Notes: generated by a model not told the origin, from the sequence alone. A stretch of 64,000 nt of DNA from Sepiola atlantica (GCA_963556195.1 OY744520.1:2218001-2282000), one strand, 5' to 3'. Positions 48,020 to 58,349 are shown, counted from the first letter of the stretch. A program made the numbers and translations.

Positions 48020-48130
48020 AATTCAAGTTGTTTTTATGTAACTTTTCTTTCGACTGTTACCTCTGCAAAAAATTGTGACAAATGCCATAAAATGGGACAC
48101 GATTTTACAGTGACAAGTCTGTTCGCAAAA
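48020..48130 (+). pseudogene. Zinc-knuckle-like peptide on the opposite strand inside the gypsy element
   Basis: The plus strand reads KNCDKCHKMGHDFTVT, a C-x2-C-x3-G-H-x4 knuckle whose last Cys is replaced by Thr. It is preceded by a second Cys-containing piece (LCNFSFDCYLC) in the overlapping frame. Gypsy Gag nucleocapsids carry such knuckles directly upstream of protease, but on the pol strand. Here it is inverted, so it could be a flipped fragment of gag or a coincidence. Confidence 0.35.
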
Positions 48131-48551
48131 TACATTTGACTATATCAGACACGAAAAGAGGTTTTTGTAGTATGGAGTTTTTTTTTTTTTTTTTCAAACC
48201 TTTCAGTTTTATAAGCACATGGTATTCCAATTTCATTTGTTGCACGAGGTAAAATCCTGTATTGAAATACGAAGAACACAAATAGTAAAATCTGTCTTAC
48301 TTTTTTTTCTTCCAGTAATTGTTTAAACTGGTTATTTCTTGTAAGGCAGACTCGTCCAAAAATTGAATGTATTCGATGTTTCCAATATCTTCCCGAAAAT
48401 TGTAAAGCACAAGGTTTTTTGGTTTTTTTTTCAAACGGGTAGAATTTTTTTTTCGAAGGTTGACCGTGTTGTAGACACTGGTTTATCACTCACAGGTTGT
48501 AAGGTCCAAGGTGTTTCCAACGAAGTCCTTTAACGATCACTCGTCGCCAGT
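48131..48551 (-). other. gypsy 5-prime internal region, gag not recognisable
   Basis: A 114-codon minus-strand frame (48,145-48,489) contains oligo-Lys runs from homopolymers and no matrix, capsid or nucleocapsid signature. Directly inside the LTR (48,534-48,549, minus strand) ACTGGCGACGAGTGATC gives a TGG-start block in primer-binding-site position. I cannot name the tRNA. Confidence 0.5.
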
Positions 48552-48774
48552 TGTTGTGGACCCGTTTAGGGGTACCAACAATGAAATAAAAGAAAAACAG
48601 GTTTAGAGATAATAATAATGAAATGTATTGAACAGAGAAATTATACACAAGTCAGTGTTGGCAGTGCTAGTGCCTAAATGTACCTCCAAATGTTCTCCCG
48701 GCAAAACCGGTATTTATGGTAGCCGGTTGCTACCATTTATTTATTATTAAAGGGTAGGTAGGTCACCCACAACA
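48552..48774 (-). repeat. 5-prime LTR of the gypsy element
   Basis: 223 bp bounded by TGTTGTGG and CCACAACA, a perfect 8-bp terminal inverted repeat. It matches the other LTR except for about 8-9 differences, including a 1-bp indel in GGCAAAACCGG against GGCGAAAGCCGG. Confidence 0.93.
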
Positions 48775-48918
48775 ATTATGAAGTGATGTTTCTTGCAGTT
48801 TCTGTTCTTTGGATCGTGTTGTGTTGTTTTTCGCGTGGTTTTGTTTTCTCACTGTTGTAAATTCCTTGTGACTGGTTACCCTGTGTAGCTTATGCGGGTT
48901 GGTTTCCGCATCCGTGAA
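48775..48918 (-). mobile_element. Continuation of LINE copy 4 (family B) beyond gypsy
   Basis: After the target duplication the sequence resumes with TGTTTCTTGCAGTTTCTGTT and ends GCTTATGCGGGTTGGTTTCC, GCATCCGTGAA. The second phrase matches 49,347-49,372, so the LINE copy interrupted at 44,744 carries on here. Confidence 0.6.
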
Positions 48919-48919
48919 T

Positions 48920-49525
48920 TATTATTATTATTAATATTTACTCACTAGGAGTTATCACACTGGTCATCGTCAGTGATCGCCAACTGCCAACAACCTGTGG
49001 TATTCCCTGGAGTCTGATTGACAACAAGTCTCCTCAGACTTCCAGTATACTCCACCTCTTTTCGTTCATCACCGCTGATGACCTTGCGGTATCGCAACAG
49101 CCACCTACCACCGATTTCCCGCTGATAAGGGCCATTGGCCCACTCTGGGGCCCGAGTGGCAACAAGCCTCCCCAAGGTCCCAGAGCTGTCCGCGCTCTTC
49201 CAGTGGAAGTCTGATTTGCGCTTTCCCTCCTCGACTCTCTGTCCATAATTTTCGTGGTGTCAGCCTATGCTTGCGCCTCTCTCGTGCGGTTGTATTTTCC
49301 TCGGTTCTGTTTTCTTGTGCTTCCATGTGTTTGTTCTCCATTCGTTGCTTATGTGGGTTGGTTTCCGCATTCGAGGACATTGTTCAGGATTGTAGCTGTT
49401 TTGATCATTACTGTCCTTTGTATGGTGTCAGTTATCCCTTTGATTCCTTTTTCTCCTAGTCTTTTCTCCATGTTTTTGGGGACTGTTTCTAGTGCTCCTA
49501 TGATTATTGGTGTTATACTGACTTT
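48920..49525 (-). mobile_element. LINE C-terminus and 3-prime UTR, copy 5 (family B)
   Basis: This is the best family B copy. The minus strand starts at the right with a pol C-terminal peptide, VSITPIIIGALETVPKNMEK (49,527-49,468), then TATILNNVLECGNQPT (about 49,396-49,349). The pattern PIVIGALGTVPK...ARILRKVLE is a common C-terminal signature of non-LTR RT proteins in molluscs and cnidarians. The 3-prime UTR blocks shared with the other copies follow, ending in a short (AAT)n at 48,918-48,935. A GTAACCA-like tail is absent. The clade is not assigned. Confidence 0.7.
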
Positions 49526-49527
49526 CT

Positions 49528-49530
<3 letters not shown>

Positions 49531-49596
<66 letters not shown>

Positions 49597-49621
49597 GTAT
49601 TATTATTATTATAATCATTTT

Positions 49622-49688
<67 letters not shown>
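49531..49688. repeat. (ATT)n then (AAT)n microsatellite
   Basis: An ATT run to about 49,611, CATTTTCATT, then an AAT run to 49,688. The two halves are reverse complements and could fold into a hairpin. The long Ile or Asn runs predicted here are artefacts. Confidence 0.95.
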
Positions 49689-49689
49689 C

Positions 49690-50055
49690 TGACTGTGTGT
49701 TTGACACTAAGTAAAACTATGGGACAGCATCATGCCATTCTTTTTTGTTTCAAACATTTTCTCATACATTTTGTCTACAGCTGTCAAACCTGAATAGTTT
49801 TCAGTTACTTAGCAAAATGCATGATGGTTTTTGTGTGTGTTTAAGAGGCCACGTCAATGATTAGGTTGGTTGGTCCATCACGCATTAGTATGGAATCATA
49901 GTTTTACTGCTGAACGCACAGATTGAATAAAATCAGTGAGAAGAAGTAGTTGATTAGATATGTTCTCGAATTTTTGTAAGATTATTTGTCAGCACGGTTG
50001 TTTTTTCCGTCGCTGTGTCAGGATTTAGGTTGAAATCTTAATTATTCGGTTCCTC
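49690..50055. other. No gene recognised
   Basis: It contains one fragment of the satellite-related family (CTGAACGCACAGATTGAATA, near 49,912). Confidence 0.4.
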
Positions 50056-50059
50056 TCTC

Positions 50060-50612
50060 GGTCTGCCACGCTTACGTTTGAAATACTATTTTGTCGACAA
50101 TTCCATCAGTTAGTCACGTTTTCCGTTTGAAATATCATTTTGTCGCCAAGTCCTTCAGTTAGTCACGTTTTCAGTTTGAAATATCATTTTGTCGCCAAGT
50201 CCTTCAGTTTGTCACGTTTTCAGTTTGAAATATCATTTTGTCGCCAAATCCTTCAGTTAGTCACGTTTTCAGTTTGAAATATCATTTTGTCGCCAAGTCC
50301 TTTAGTTAGTCACGTTTTCAGTTTGAAATATCAATTTGTCGCCAAGACCTTCAGTTAGTCACGTTTTCAGTTTGAAATATCATTTTGTCGCCAAGTCCTT
50401 CAGTTAGTCACGTTTTCAGTTTGAAATACTATTTTGTCGCCAAATCCTTCAGTTAGTCACGTTTTCAGTTTGAAATATAATTTTTTCACCAATTCCTTCA
50501 GTTAGTCACGTTTTCAGTTTGAAATATCAATTTGTCGCCAAGTCCTTTAGTTAGTCACGTTTTCAGTTTGAAATAGCATTTTCATCGCTAAAAGTGCAAG
50601 TTAAATCGCTGC
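50060..50612. repeat. 49-bp tandem satellite, about 11 units
   Basis: The phrase GTCACG recurs exactly every 49 bp at 50,113, 50,162, 50,211, 50,260, 50,309, 50,358, 50,407, 50,456, 50,505 and 50,554. Each unit reads about GTCACGTTTTCAGTTTGAAA, TATCATTTTGTCGCCAAGTC, CTTCAGTTA. The units differ by a few bases. The array runs out at the right into CATTTTCATCGCTAAAAGTG, which is the single-copy continuation seen at 12.98 and 13.62 kb. Confidence 0.95.
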
Positions 50613-50731
50613 ATGTAAATGATATCGGTTCTCGTTTTTTGCTTCTGTTTTTCACTACTTTTTATTTCCAATTTAATATGACAGAACCCTATTTATTCTC
50701 CTTTAACGCCAATAGTTTTATCCGTGGGGAA

Positions 50732-50930
50732 GACTTACAGCTAATAAAGGTGTAATATCTGTTCTGTGCCTGGTCAGTTAGTAAGAGATCTTTCTAGCCT
50801 GAGCAAATTTTTATTTCGTCCCTATCCAGAATGGTCCTTTTTGAGAGCTGGATCTGTTCCACATTAAAATCTGTACGTGTATCTAACTGTCCTCATGGAG
50901 AGGCAAGTAAATAGAGACTTAACACTAGAT
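50732..50930 (+). mobile_element. U2-snRNA-headed SINE-like repeat, copy 1
   Basis: The head, CAGCTAATAAAGGTGTAATA then TCTGTTCT (50,739-50,765), aligns with the conserved 5-prime part of U2 snRNA (GGCTAAGATCAAGTGTAGTATCTGTTCT). The later CAGTTAGTAAGAGATCT may be the following U2 segment. The body has AGAGCTGGATCTGTTCCACA, TTAAAATCTG, TCCTCATGGAGAGGCAAGTA and AATAGAGAC, shared with three other loci. There is no coding. In known SINEs the head normally supplies the promoter. A U2 head would point to snRNA-type rather than tRNA-type origin. Confidence 0.6.
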
Positions 50931-51019
50931 CAAGTGTAACCACCGTTTATTGAGGATCGCCGAAATTCAATTAATCGGGGAGTCGTTGTGTTGACGTGGA
51001 TACCTACGTGGACTGACGG

Positions 51020-51105
51020 CCTGAATGTGCCATGTTCGACCTCTGTTTGTTTCATAGCACTACTTTCACTATGGATGTTGGCAACCTGCATATGGTCGCT
51101 TCCTG
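51020..51105 (+). repeat. Dispersed repeat Y, copy 1
   Basis: ATGTTCGACCTCTG..TTTCATAGCACTACTTTCACTATGGATGTTGG aligns with 62,790-62,870. The copies are about 80 bp and have the same orientation. No family is recognised. Confidence 0.5.
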
Positions 51106-51109
51106 TAAG

Positions 51110-52690
51110 TACCTAATTCTAGAATGTAATTTGGAAACCAATGCCAACAAGAGAATTGAGTCGGTCAAATACGCGGACCATGCTGATTCATAAGAATTTA
51201 CGTTCACCAAAATTACATAACGTGTATCCTCGTTGTTTGTGATTACCAAATGCTACAAAGTTAGAAGTGTCAATTTCTCGAATATGTTTGAAAGAGATCT
51301 GATAATTAATAAATAAATAAAAGTTTAAAAATATTTTTTTATCTGCAAATTAATTTTCGAAGCCAAATCACACATATATGAAGATTAAAAGAAATCGTCA
51401 AATTGAACCACTCAAATGCAGCTGGGGTTTGTTGTTTTGTGTTTCTCATTGATTTTACACGTCTCTCCGAAAATTGAAACATGGAAAATCAATATGAAAT
51501 TTTTAAAAGAGCCAAATGTCTAAGAGAAATCATTCAAATGTTTATAAACAGCTGCCACAGCAAATATTCAATGAAGACTACTTGTTTTGATTCAGGATCC
51601 CCCCACCCCCACACACACATTAACTGATGAAAATCTGATCTTCATAATTATGGAAGGCACAAAATTAGAATTGCAGATGGCCAAAATAGTTTATAATTTA
51701 CTTAATATCTTTTGAACACTAGTTGCTCAATTAAGCAACACATTCTTTAAGTCTCATGGTATCATTTGTGTACCCATGGAGATGTTGATAGTATTTACAT
51801 ACTCTATCGTTATTTCAATTGAGGGTGCTGATCTTTAATTTTTCGTTCATCTTTGAAAGCCTTACGTGGTAAAAACTTATCTCTCGATCAGCACAGCTAA
51901 AAACCTCAGCATTTACCGGTTAATTTTTCTCAAAAATTCATTATGAAGTATGCCTCCCCAGTCCGACCATCTACACAACATGGTCTTTCAAAATAAAAAG
52001 TCTTATTTTTCTCGAGATATCGCTTGCCTATGGTGGCTGAGTTATTCTTTACGCTGCTTCATATAAACGTAAAGACATTATTGTTCATCGCCACTGAGAT
52101 TTCAATAAAGGAAGCCCTTGTTTATTACCATATGTTGAGCCACGCTTGTTTAAATGGTTGTGCGTTAATTCTTGTTGTGGCATTACAACGTTTGTGAACC
52201 AAATTTATTAACTTTCCTTATTGAATAGAGATTATTTCCCACAGTTTTGATATCGTAATTTATTAGTTCTACCAATTACCTAGTCGTCTCACGTGAAATC
52301 TTGGTATAATCGCTTCTCATCAAAGTCAACTGGTCGACTGAGACTCTACTCTAACTCCAAATTTCCATGTTTGAAGTGGAAAAATAATCTTCTGGCAATG
52401 CCTTGTGGCATTTCGCAATTTCTGCTCAGGGCGACGAACTAAAAAAACTGATTTGGCGGTGGTAACTCCAATATTATATGAAAAAGGTAAAAGGTTTCTA
52501 AAACAAGCAATTTGTTTACTTAACATTCAATTTCAGAAGTCTAAAATTGAACCAAAATGTAATGAAATTAACAAACTTATGAACATAGGAAAATGTTAGA
52601 AAAACGATTAGAAATTGTTGTCCTAACATATTTGTAAAAGTTTCGGTTGCGCAAAGATTTTTGAAATAAATATAAAAATACTTCCGACTT
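51110..52690. other. No gene recognised
   Basis: AT-rich sequence with short open frames only. Confidence 0.45.
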
Positions 52691-52880
52691 ATTTACGAAA
52701 CATTTGTATCGTTAGGAGAGCAGATTTTGTGTATAATCTCAGAGATTTTTTAATTAAAGTATAAACACACTTCCGACTTATTCTCCGAAACAATGGCGGT
52801 TATTGATATGCTATTACTTATTCTTGGAAACATTTGTATCGTTAGGAGAGCAGATTTTGTGTATAATCTCAAAGATCTCA
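52690..52880. repeat. Direct duplication of about 50 bp
   Basis: 52,702-52,750 and 52,829-52,877 share AAACATTTGTATCGTTAGGA and GAGCAGATTTTGTGTATAAT in full. A third shorter copy of the left flank (ACACTTCCGACTTATT, 52,768) lies between them. The spacing is 127 bp. Confidence 0.85.
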
Positions 52881-52889
52881 CCCATTACA

Positions 52890-53681
52890 CCTCTTTATAG
52901 AGCTGCACTAAATGATTGTAATTAATAGTATGAGTACCCGGCAAAGAACTGGTTCATAATATTAAAACATACCTTCTACCATAAATTACAAACCTATTAA
53001 ATGCATACTTATAGCTGGAAAGATACTGCAGAAAATAATACTTACACAAATACTAAAGCTATAGGTTTAGTTTACATCACAGATATGGGGATAACTGTAC
53101 ACCGTGGTGGAGTCACACAATGATGACGTTATCTATCAAACCAGAGAGGAAAGCGAGAGTGAGATAGAGAGATAGAAGGAGGGGAGAAATCATTTATGAC
53201 GTTTTATCTAGATCACCTGTGTAAAGGCAAGAGAAAAGATCACCCCTCACTATATTTTGAAATCGATTATGTGTCAGCAGTTCATGATTATTGAACGTAT
53301 CTAACTCTTATATAGATAGACGATTGTATCTGCATTCAGGTACCTTCTGGAGTGGTACTGTTTGTACCGGACATTTCAAAGAAGACTGTATCTAGAACAG
53401 CGTTTCTCAAAGTTTTTATCCTTGCATAACCCTTAAAATAAATTACATGTCTGATGCTTTAGCAAAACAATATATATATATAAATTCCCGAAACAGTTTT
53501 TCATGGTAAACAACTGATGATCCCTTAAAATAGTGTTAGAAACAAACTAATATAATAACTGTAAAAAATAAATTGACTTATATGAGTGATTTTCCACTGG
53601 AAGACTTGGGACTATAAGTTTTTTTTAGTTTTTTTAAGAATTTTTTTTTTTTAATATAGTTTTAATGGTTGAGAAACTTCC

Positions 53682-53685
<4 letters not shown>
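52890..53685. other. No gene recognised
   Basis: AT-rich sequence with a purine-rich GAGAGATAGAGAGATAGAAG patch near 53,160. Confidence 0.4.

Positions 53686-53688
<3 letters not shown>

Positions 53689-53742
<54 letters not shown>
53689..53742. repeat. (AT)n microsatellite
   Basis: An AT run of about 54 bp ending in TATATATGATATATGCATGC. Confidence 0.95.
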
Positions 53743-53749
<7 letters not shown>

Positions 53750-54164
53750 GATATATGCATGCATATTTTATTTTATATTCGTCATAGTGCATATGGTAAT
53801 ATCGTAGTATATTTTTTTGATAACTTGTTTAAGTGACAATTAATACTTCTTTGTTAAATTGTTTGATAATGCTAAATTGAATTAATACTGTTCGTTTATA
53901 CAACTTTATTAAAGAATGTTCACTCAAAGAAAAAAATCATACTCAAACATAAAAAATAAACATCAGTAACCAATATAACATAAAACCTATAAATGTAAAC
54001 AGAAGAAAAACAGATAATGGCTGTATCAGTTTATTATTTATTTATCATTTACTGACAATATTGAAAAGTTATTCGGTAAATCAAGGCTAAATGTTATGCG
54101 ACATAATAACAAGGCTGAGAAAATATTACTTTCAGAACCATTTTATGAAGTCAAACATGACAAG

Positions 54165-54546
54165 TGGAGGCGGTTTCCCACTGGCACCATACAAACACAA
54201 CTAAATGAGTCGGACATTTTTAGATGAGGGTTGATAATTTGGTATATCATTTGGTATATTCTGACTACTGTTCTCATCTTTGGTGTTTTCATCGCAAGGT
54301 TTCGGCCGATGTAACCTCCGACCGTCTTCAGGTGTACTTGGTCGAACTCGGGAATCTTTCTGTCGAACTCGGGAATCAAGACGGAATTTTGACGGAACTT
54401 TACGGGGTTCGTATGCCCTCGTTCTAACTAGGAAGAAGTCTACAGTTATTCAAAATTCTTCCTATCGCTGAGGATCTACGCTTCAACCTCCAGATGACTG
54501 CCATTTAGAACTGAACTTAGTACTATATCCACTGCGCCACGGGTCC
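54165..54546 (-). mobile_element. tRNA-derived SINE, nearly full length
   Basis: On the minus strand the element opens with GACCCGTGGCGCAGTGGATA (54,544-54,525), a good pol III A box. A decayed B-box region, GGAGGTTGAAGCGTAGATCC, follows about 35 bases later. After the tRNA-like head come a body with TTCCCGAGTTCGACAGAAAG, a CTGAAGACGGTCGGAGG block and GATGAGAACAGTAGTC near 54,270-54,255, then an end in CTCATCTAAAAATGTCC. Related bodies occur at 26.9 kb and 54.82 kb. The head is not a functional tRNA, since no closed acceptor stem or intact T arm can be drawn. Confidence 0.7.
54286..54330 (-). ncRNA. Reduced hammerhead-type motif inside the SINE body
   Basis: The minus strand reads CTGAAGA, stem GGTCG/CGGCC with a 10-base loop, then GAAACC. 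The core positions fit a hammerhead (A at the tolerant position 7), but no stem III or stem I partner is evident. Confidence 0.35.
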
Positions 54547-54703
54547 TTGCGGACAATTCTAGAATGAATTTTGGGAGCCTTAAACCTATTCTTGTTTTTG
54601 ATTTAACAACTGATCACTGTAGATCACTATTTATCTATTACTTATAATTATAGGTTCTTATATTGTATTGAATTCTATACTAGGTCTGCTTAGTAAGTCA
54701 TGG

Positions 54704-54812
54704 TCGCCTAATATATGTGCTGCTTCTTCGAGTCGTCTTACTCAAGACTATAATTTTTATAGATAGAGAAGAACGGTAAGACGGCTCAAAGCAGCAGCAC
54801 ATATGTTAGGCG
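54704..54812. ncRNA. 110-nt hairpin with 38-bp imperfect stem
   Basis: TCGCCTAATATATGTGCTGC (54,704 on) pairs with GCAGCACATATGTTAGGCGG (to 54,813). The stem extends inward through TCGAGTCGTCTTAC / GTAAGACGGCTCAAAG, with a few mismatches and a loop of about 34 bases. The size and shape are like a pre-miRNA, but an inverted pair of short repeats would look the same. A SINE-body fragment follows directly. Confidence 0.6.
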
Positions 54813-54900
54813 GAAACGTTGTGATAAAAACACCCAAGATGAGAACAGTAGTCCGAATATACCAAATTCTACACAACTAAATGAATTCCCGCTCACTGTT
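54813..54900 (+). repeat. Fragment of the tRNA-SINE body, inverted relative to the 54.2 kb copy
   Basis: It shares AAAACACCCAAGATGAGAAC, AGTAGTC.GAATATACCAAA and ACACAACTAAATGA with the minus-strand element at 54.2 kb. Confidence 0.65.
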
Positions 54901-54909
54901 ATATATTGT

Positions 54910-57055
54910 AATAGAATAATTAGTTGCTTAATTAGTTGTTAATCTTTACCCACTTTATAATGACATGTTCAAAAATTAAATTATGTCGTCCCATCGACTA
55001 AAACTGTACAATTTAAAATAACTACATTTCAAAAGGTGACATTCGTTTTATTTATTCGATAATATTTTACTAGGAATTATTTTGATGGTGATAAGACGAA
55101 GAATATTTTATGTTTTAAAAATACTTAAATGTCTATGATTTTAAATTTGAATAGATATAGAAAATAAATATTCCTTTAAATTATTTAAAGAATATTTAGC
55201 TGACAATAGCAATCAGTTTTACGGAAGAAAATAGTGATTTTTTTATAGTATTTACTCTGTCAGACATTTATTATATCAAACTGTACAGATTAGTGCAGAA
55301 AGTACCGTGGACTTTCCACTGGGCCCAGCTAGTATTACAATATTACAATAACGTATATTGCAATATTACAATAGCCAATGTGTTTGCTTAGTAATATTAC
55401 TCATATGCAATTAAATAAAAATCAAATGCTTATTAACTCATTTCGCTTGTATTTAGCAGAACTCTAACAAACCTTTTCCGGAAACTAAAGGTGCCGGGGA
55501 ACGCCAGTTGTGAAAGGTTCATTTTACCAATAATGTATCTTAATAAACGTTGATAGAACCTCCAGAGAATTTTCAAGTGTCTACGGGATGCATTCCATGC
55601 TTCAGAGAAGAAAAGCAGACTTGGCAGAAATCAATTCATAACCGAGTTACACTACTTGTTTGCAAGTACAACAGGATATGAGGAAAAACAGAAAGATAGA
55701 TTGCTAGTTTATTCTGATTACTTCTGAGGTGTATTTCGAGGTCAGCCATGGATTTACATACTTTAGCACGAATCGAACATTTGGCGTATCATTCACAGAC
55801 TGTTCCAGATTGTGATGACAATATGTGCAATGACATTCAGACACATTTCTTTTTAAAGAGCACAGATTAATCCGTTTATGATACTATAGATGTATTCATT
55901 ATTTTGGATTACATAGTATATTTTGTGAGCGATAAGACACACCAGTGAGCTTCAGCCACGCTCACACACATCAAAAGTCAGAAAGTGTTGCAATCCCCGT
56001 TTTAGAAAATGAGATAACATCTTGTCTGTACTTTGTTGCTATTTTCAGTTAGCGCTTCATCCGATATACGTGCACACATACATTTATTTTCTTTATTATA
56101 TTGATATATCTAATTAATTAGTATTGATGATATCTAATATCGTTAGTTTTCATCTTTTTATACGAATATATTTTATCATAGATTTTTATAAGTTATGTTT
56201 ACACCACATTTTATTGATTTTTTTTATCTCAGTTTGAAATCATATTAGAAAGTTGTCAACAAAGGTTCAACATCGGCTTCAACAAAAGATATGCAGACAT
56301 CTCGTAAATATTCTTTTTATATCTCATATCAGAATTAAAACCATAGGCTAAGATGACAGAAAAGCCGCATAAATGGACATCTTTGTCAGCCGGAAATTAG
56401 ATCTCTCACTCAGCGCAGGGTTTTTATATATACATAAATATGATATAATACATATTGGTGACAAATGTCCCAAAACGGAAGACAAGGTGCCAAACACCTC
56501 ATGCTTTCTACAAGTTTTAGAAAGTAATTGTTACCCAACATCCATCAGACATCACCTCAGGAGACTCACGAAACTTATTCATGAAACTTCGTCGTTTCGA
56601 AGCTTCCAGACGTGAGTGAAGGCATCACGATACGGTTCGTTAAGCTATCCGTAGAGATGAACTAACTATACAATTACTAGCACTACAGAAGAAATAATAT
56701 ACTGCATAATGGAAAAATTCCCCATTCAAAACCACGGATAAACCGTTGCATGATATATTGATTGGATAACATTTTCTAATCAGAGTGATAAATAGTTTTG
56801 GGGCCTTTTCCTTTAAAAGATGTTACTGCTTGCGTTTATGCTGACTCATTTATTGAAAATATTCCACTTGAAATGCATGTGAAATTAGTGTTCGTCTGGA
56901 CCTTTTTATGTGGAGAATTAAATCAATTTCTATTATAAATCACGCAATACAAATTATTCAGATCTATTTTATTCATATTGAATATTGAGATTTCCAATGG
57001 TAATATGTAATATGAAAAAGGGATTTTCTGTTAATAAATTTAACAATATGAAATT
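54910..57055. other. No gene recognised
   Basis: AT-rich DNA. A local cluster of ACAATATTACAATA phrases lies at 55,335-55,372. An 80-codon frame at 56,373-56,615 has no recognised motif. Confidence 0.45.
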
Positions 57056-57057
57056 AG

Positions 57058-57058
<1 letters not shown>

Positions 57059-57119
<61 letters not shown>
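57059..57119. repeat. (AT)n microsatellite
   Basis: A pure AT run of about 61 bp. Confidence 0.95.
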
Positions 57120-57123
<4 letters not shown>

Positions 57124-57261
57124 GAATGTAATAATAAGCAGTCCCACTGAATGCAATGCGATATCCCGGCCTATGTTGATGTTGAATACTGTTCTACTTA
57201 ACTTAATGTATATGTCCGTTGATTAGACATTCATAGGCTTCAATTTCTCTTCATTTCAATG

Positions 57262-57350
57262 TTTATTGATGTTGGGCTAGGGGTAAAATATCAAGCAGCG
57301 AGACAGCGGTTACTTTGCAACTGGGTTCGAATCCCTCAACCTGCATTAAT
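57262..57350 (+). repeat. tRNA-like SINE head fragment
   Basis: It contains a perfect B box, GGGTTCGAATCCCTC (57,326-57,340), and an A-box-like GGGCTAGGGGTAAAA about 50 bases before it. A full cloverleaf cannot be closed. The sequence runs into a (AT)n tract at 57,365, a common SINE tail position. Confidence 0.5.
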
Positions 57351-57361
57351 TAACATCCCTA

Positions 57362-57364
<3 letters not shown>

Positions 57365-57402
<38 letters not shown>

Positions 57403-57444
57403 TGTACATCCAGTAGCTTCATGCCCTGTCTAGAGGGACCTCCA

Positions 57445-57490
<46 letters not shown>
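57365..57490. repeat. Two (AT)n tracts around a 50-bp unique segment
   Basis: AT runs at 57,365-57,398 and 57,449-57,490 enclose a segment with CAATTGTACATCCAGTAGC and CTAGAGGGACCTCC. Confidence 0.9.
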
Positions 57491-57493
<3 letters not shown>

Positions 57494-57499
57494 CTTTCA

Positions 57500-58240
57500 T
57501 AAGTTGACAACTTTTAACGCTCTCACCGTTTACGTCGTTGTTCATCGTAGCCGGGAAGGTTAAGACGTCGGAATATCTTGCTGGATTTCCGACAGTCGAA
57601 CTTTTATTCTGTGTCACTTTCTGACCAGGGTAGACAACTATCGAAATATCAAATGGTTTCTAATTATCCGGACACTATAAACAGTTAATACCGTACTTGT
57701 GTTTTATTATGTACTGCCAAACACTACCTGCTATCCGGGCGACAAATGCCGACGCTGTAGTCTTCTTTACAGAAACAAAAGAAGTCATTTCTATTTGACA
57801 TATTGGTAATTAAGAGAAAATTAAACACAAAATGATGATTGTCGTAGTGTTATTTGATATATTCCGAATGTGGGGAGGTCTACTGTCCATGAACATCGTC
57901 GAATTTCTTTTTTAGGAAAAAAACCAAAAAGCTTAATTGACAAGGTCTTTAAGATATTAAACGCTGATACATTTTATTTTGTTTCAGCATAAAATGAAAA
58001 TGAATTCGCCATTAAAACTTTGTTACATAATTAAATGAATAAACATAAGGGCGGAACGTCGATTGGTCAAATAAAACGATTTTATATTACTGACTGATTC
58101 AAAATTTTTACTTTGTACATTTCGCCTTTTTATTTTTCACCTGTAGGATAAAAGACAGAAAAAATACGTAAAGGATACTAAAGAAAATACTATTTTTGTA
58201 ATTTAGAAAGATTAAAGGAGTTTCATTTCTTTTCTATGAT
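57500..58240. other. No gene recognised
   Basis: 57,530-57,640 is less AT-rich (GTAGCCGGGAAGGTTAAGAC) and may be a repeat fragment. The remainder is AT-rich. Confidence 0.4.
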
Positions 58241-58241
58241 T

Positions 58242-58242
58242 T

Positions 58243-58283
<41 letters not shown>
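58242..58283. repeat. (GAT)n microsatellite
   Basis: About 13 GAT units. Confidence 0.95.
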
Positions 58284-58284
<1 letters not shown>

Positions 58285-58349
58285 ATTATGATGATCTGCA
58301 CCTAGTTTCTATGTTCTTTGTTAGTGAAGGAGAACTCCTTATAGGCGAG

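Larger units (their letters stand above)
44740..48779 (-). mobile_element. Ty3/gypsy LTR retrotransposon, both LTRs and target duplication present
   Basis: A 4.03-kb element lies between ATTAT target duplications (44,740-44,744 and 48,775-48,779). The two LTRs are about 220 bp. The interior codes on the minus strand for retropepsin, RT, RNase H, H2C2 zinc finger and integrase, in gypsy order (integrase after RNase H). Reading frames are broken by at least two net frameshifts, one short out-of-frame stretch and at least six stop codons, so the copy cannot move by itself. The 5-prime part between LTR and protease is only about 570 bp, too short for a complete gag. By-eye LTR divergence is about 8-9 differences in roughly 217 bp, which implies a moderately old insertion. 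Confidence 0.93.

Noticed and set aside
54465..54546. Functional tRNA gene on the minus strand
   Set aside because: The A box is good, but the B-box/T-arm region is decayed and no acceptor stem closes. It is the head of a SINE.
57262..57350. Functional tRNA gene on the plus strand
   Set aside because: A perfect B box is present, but no D arm, anticodon arm and acceptor stem fold together.
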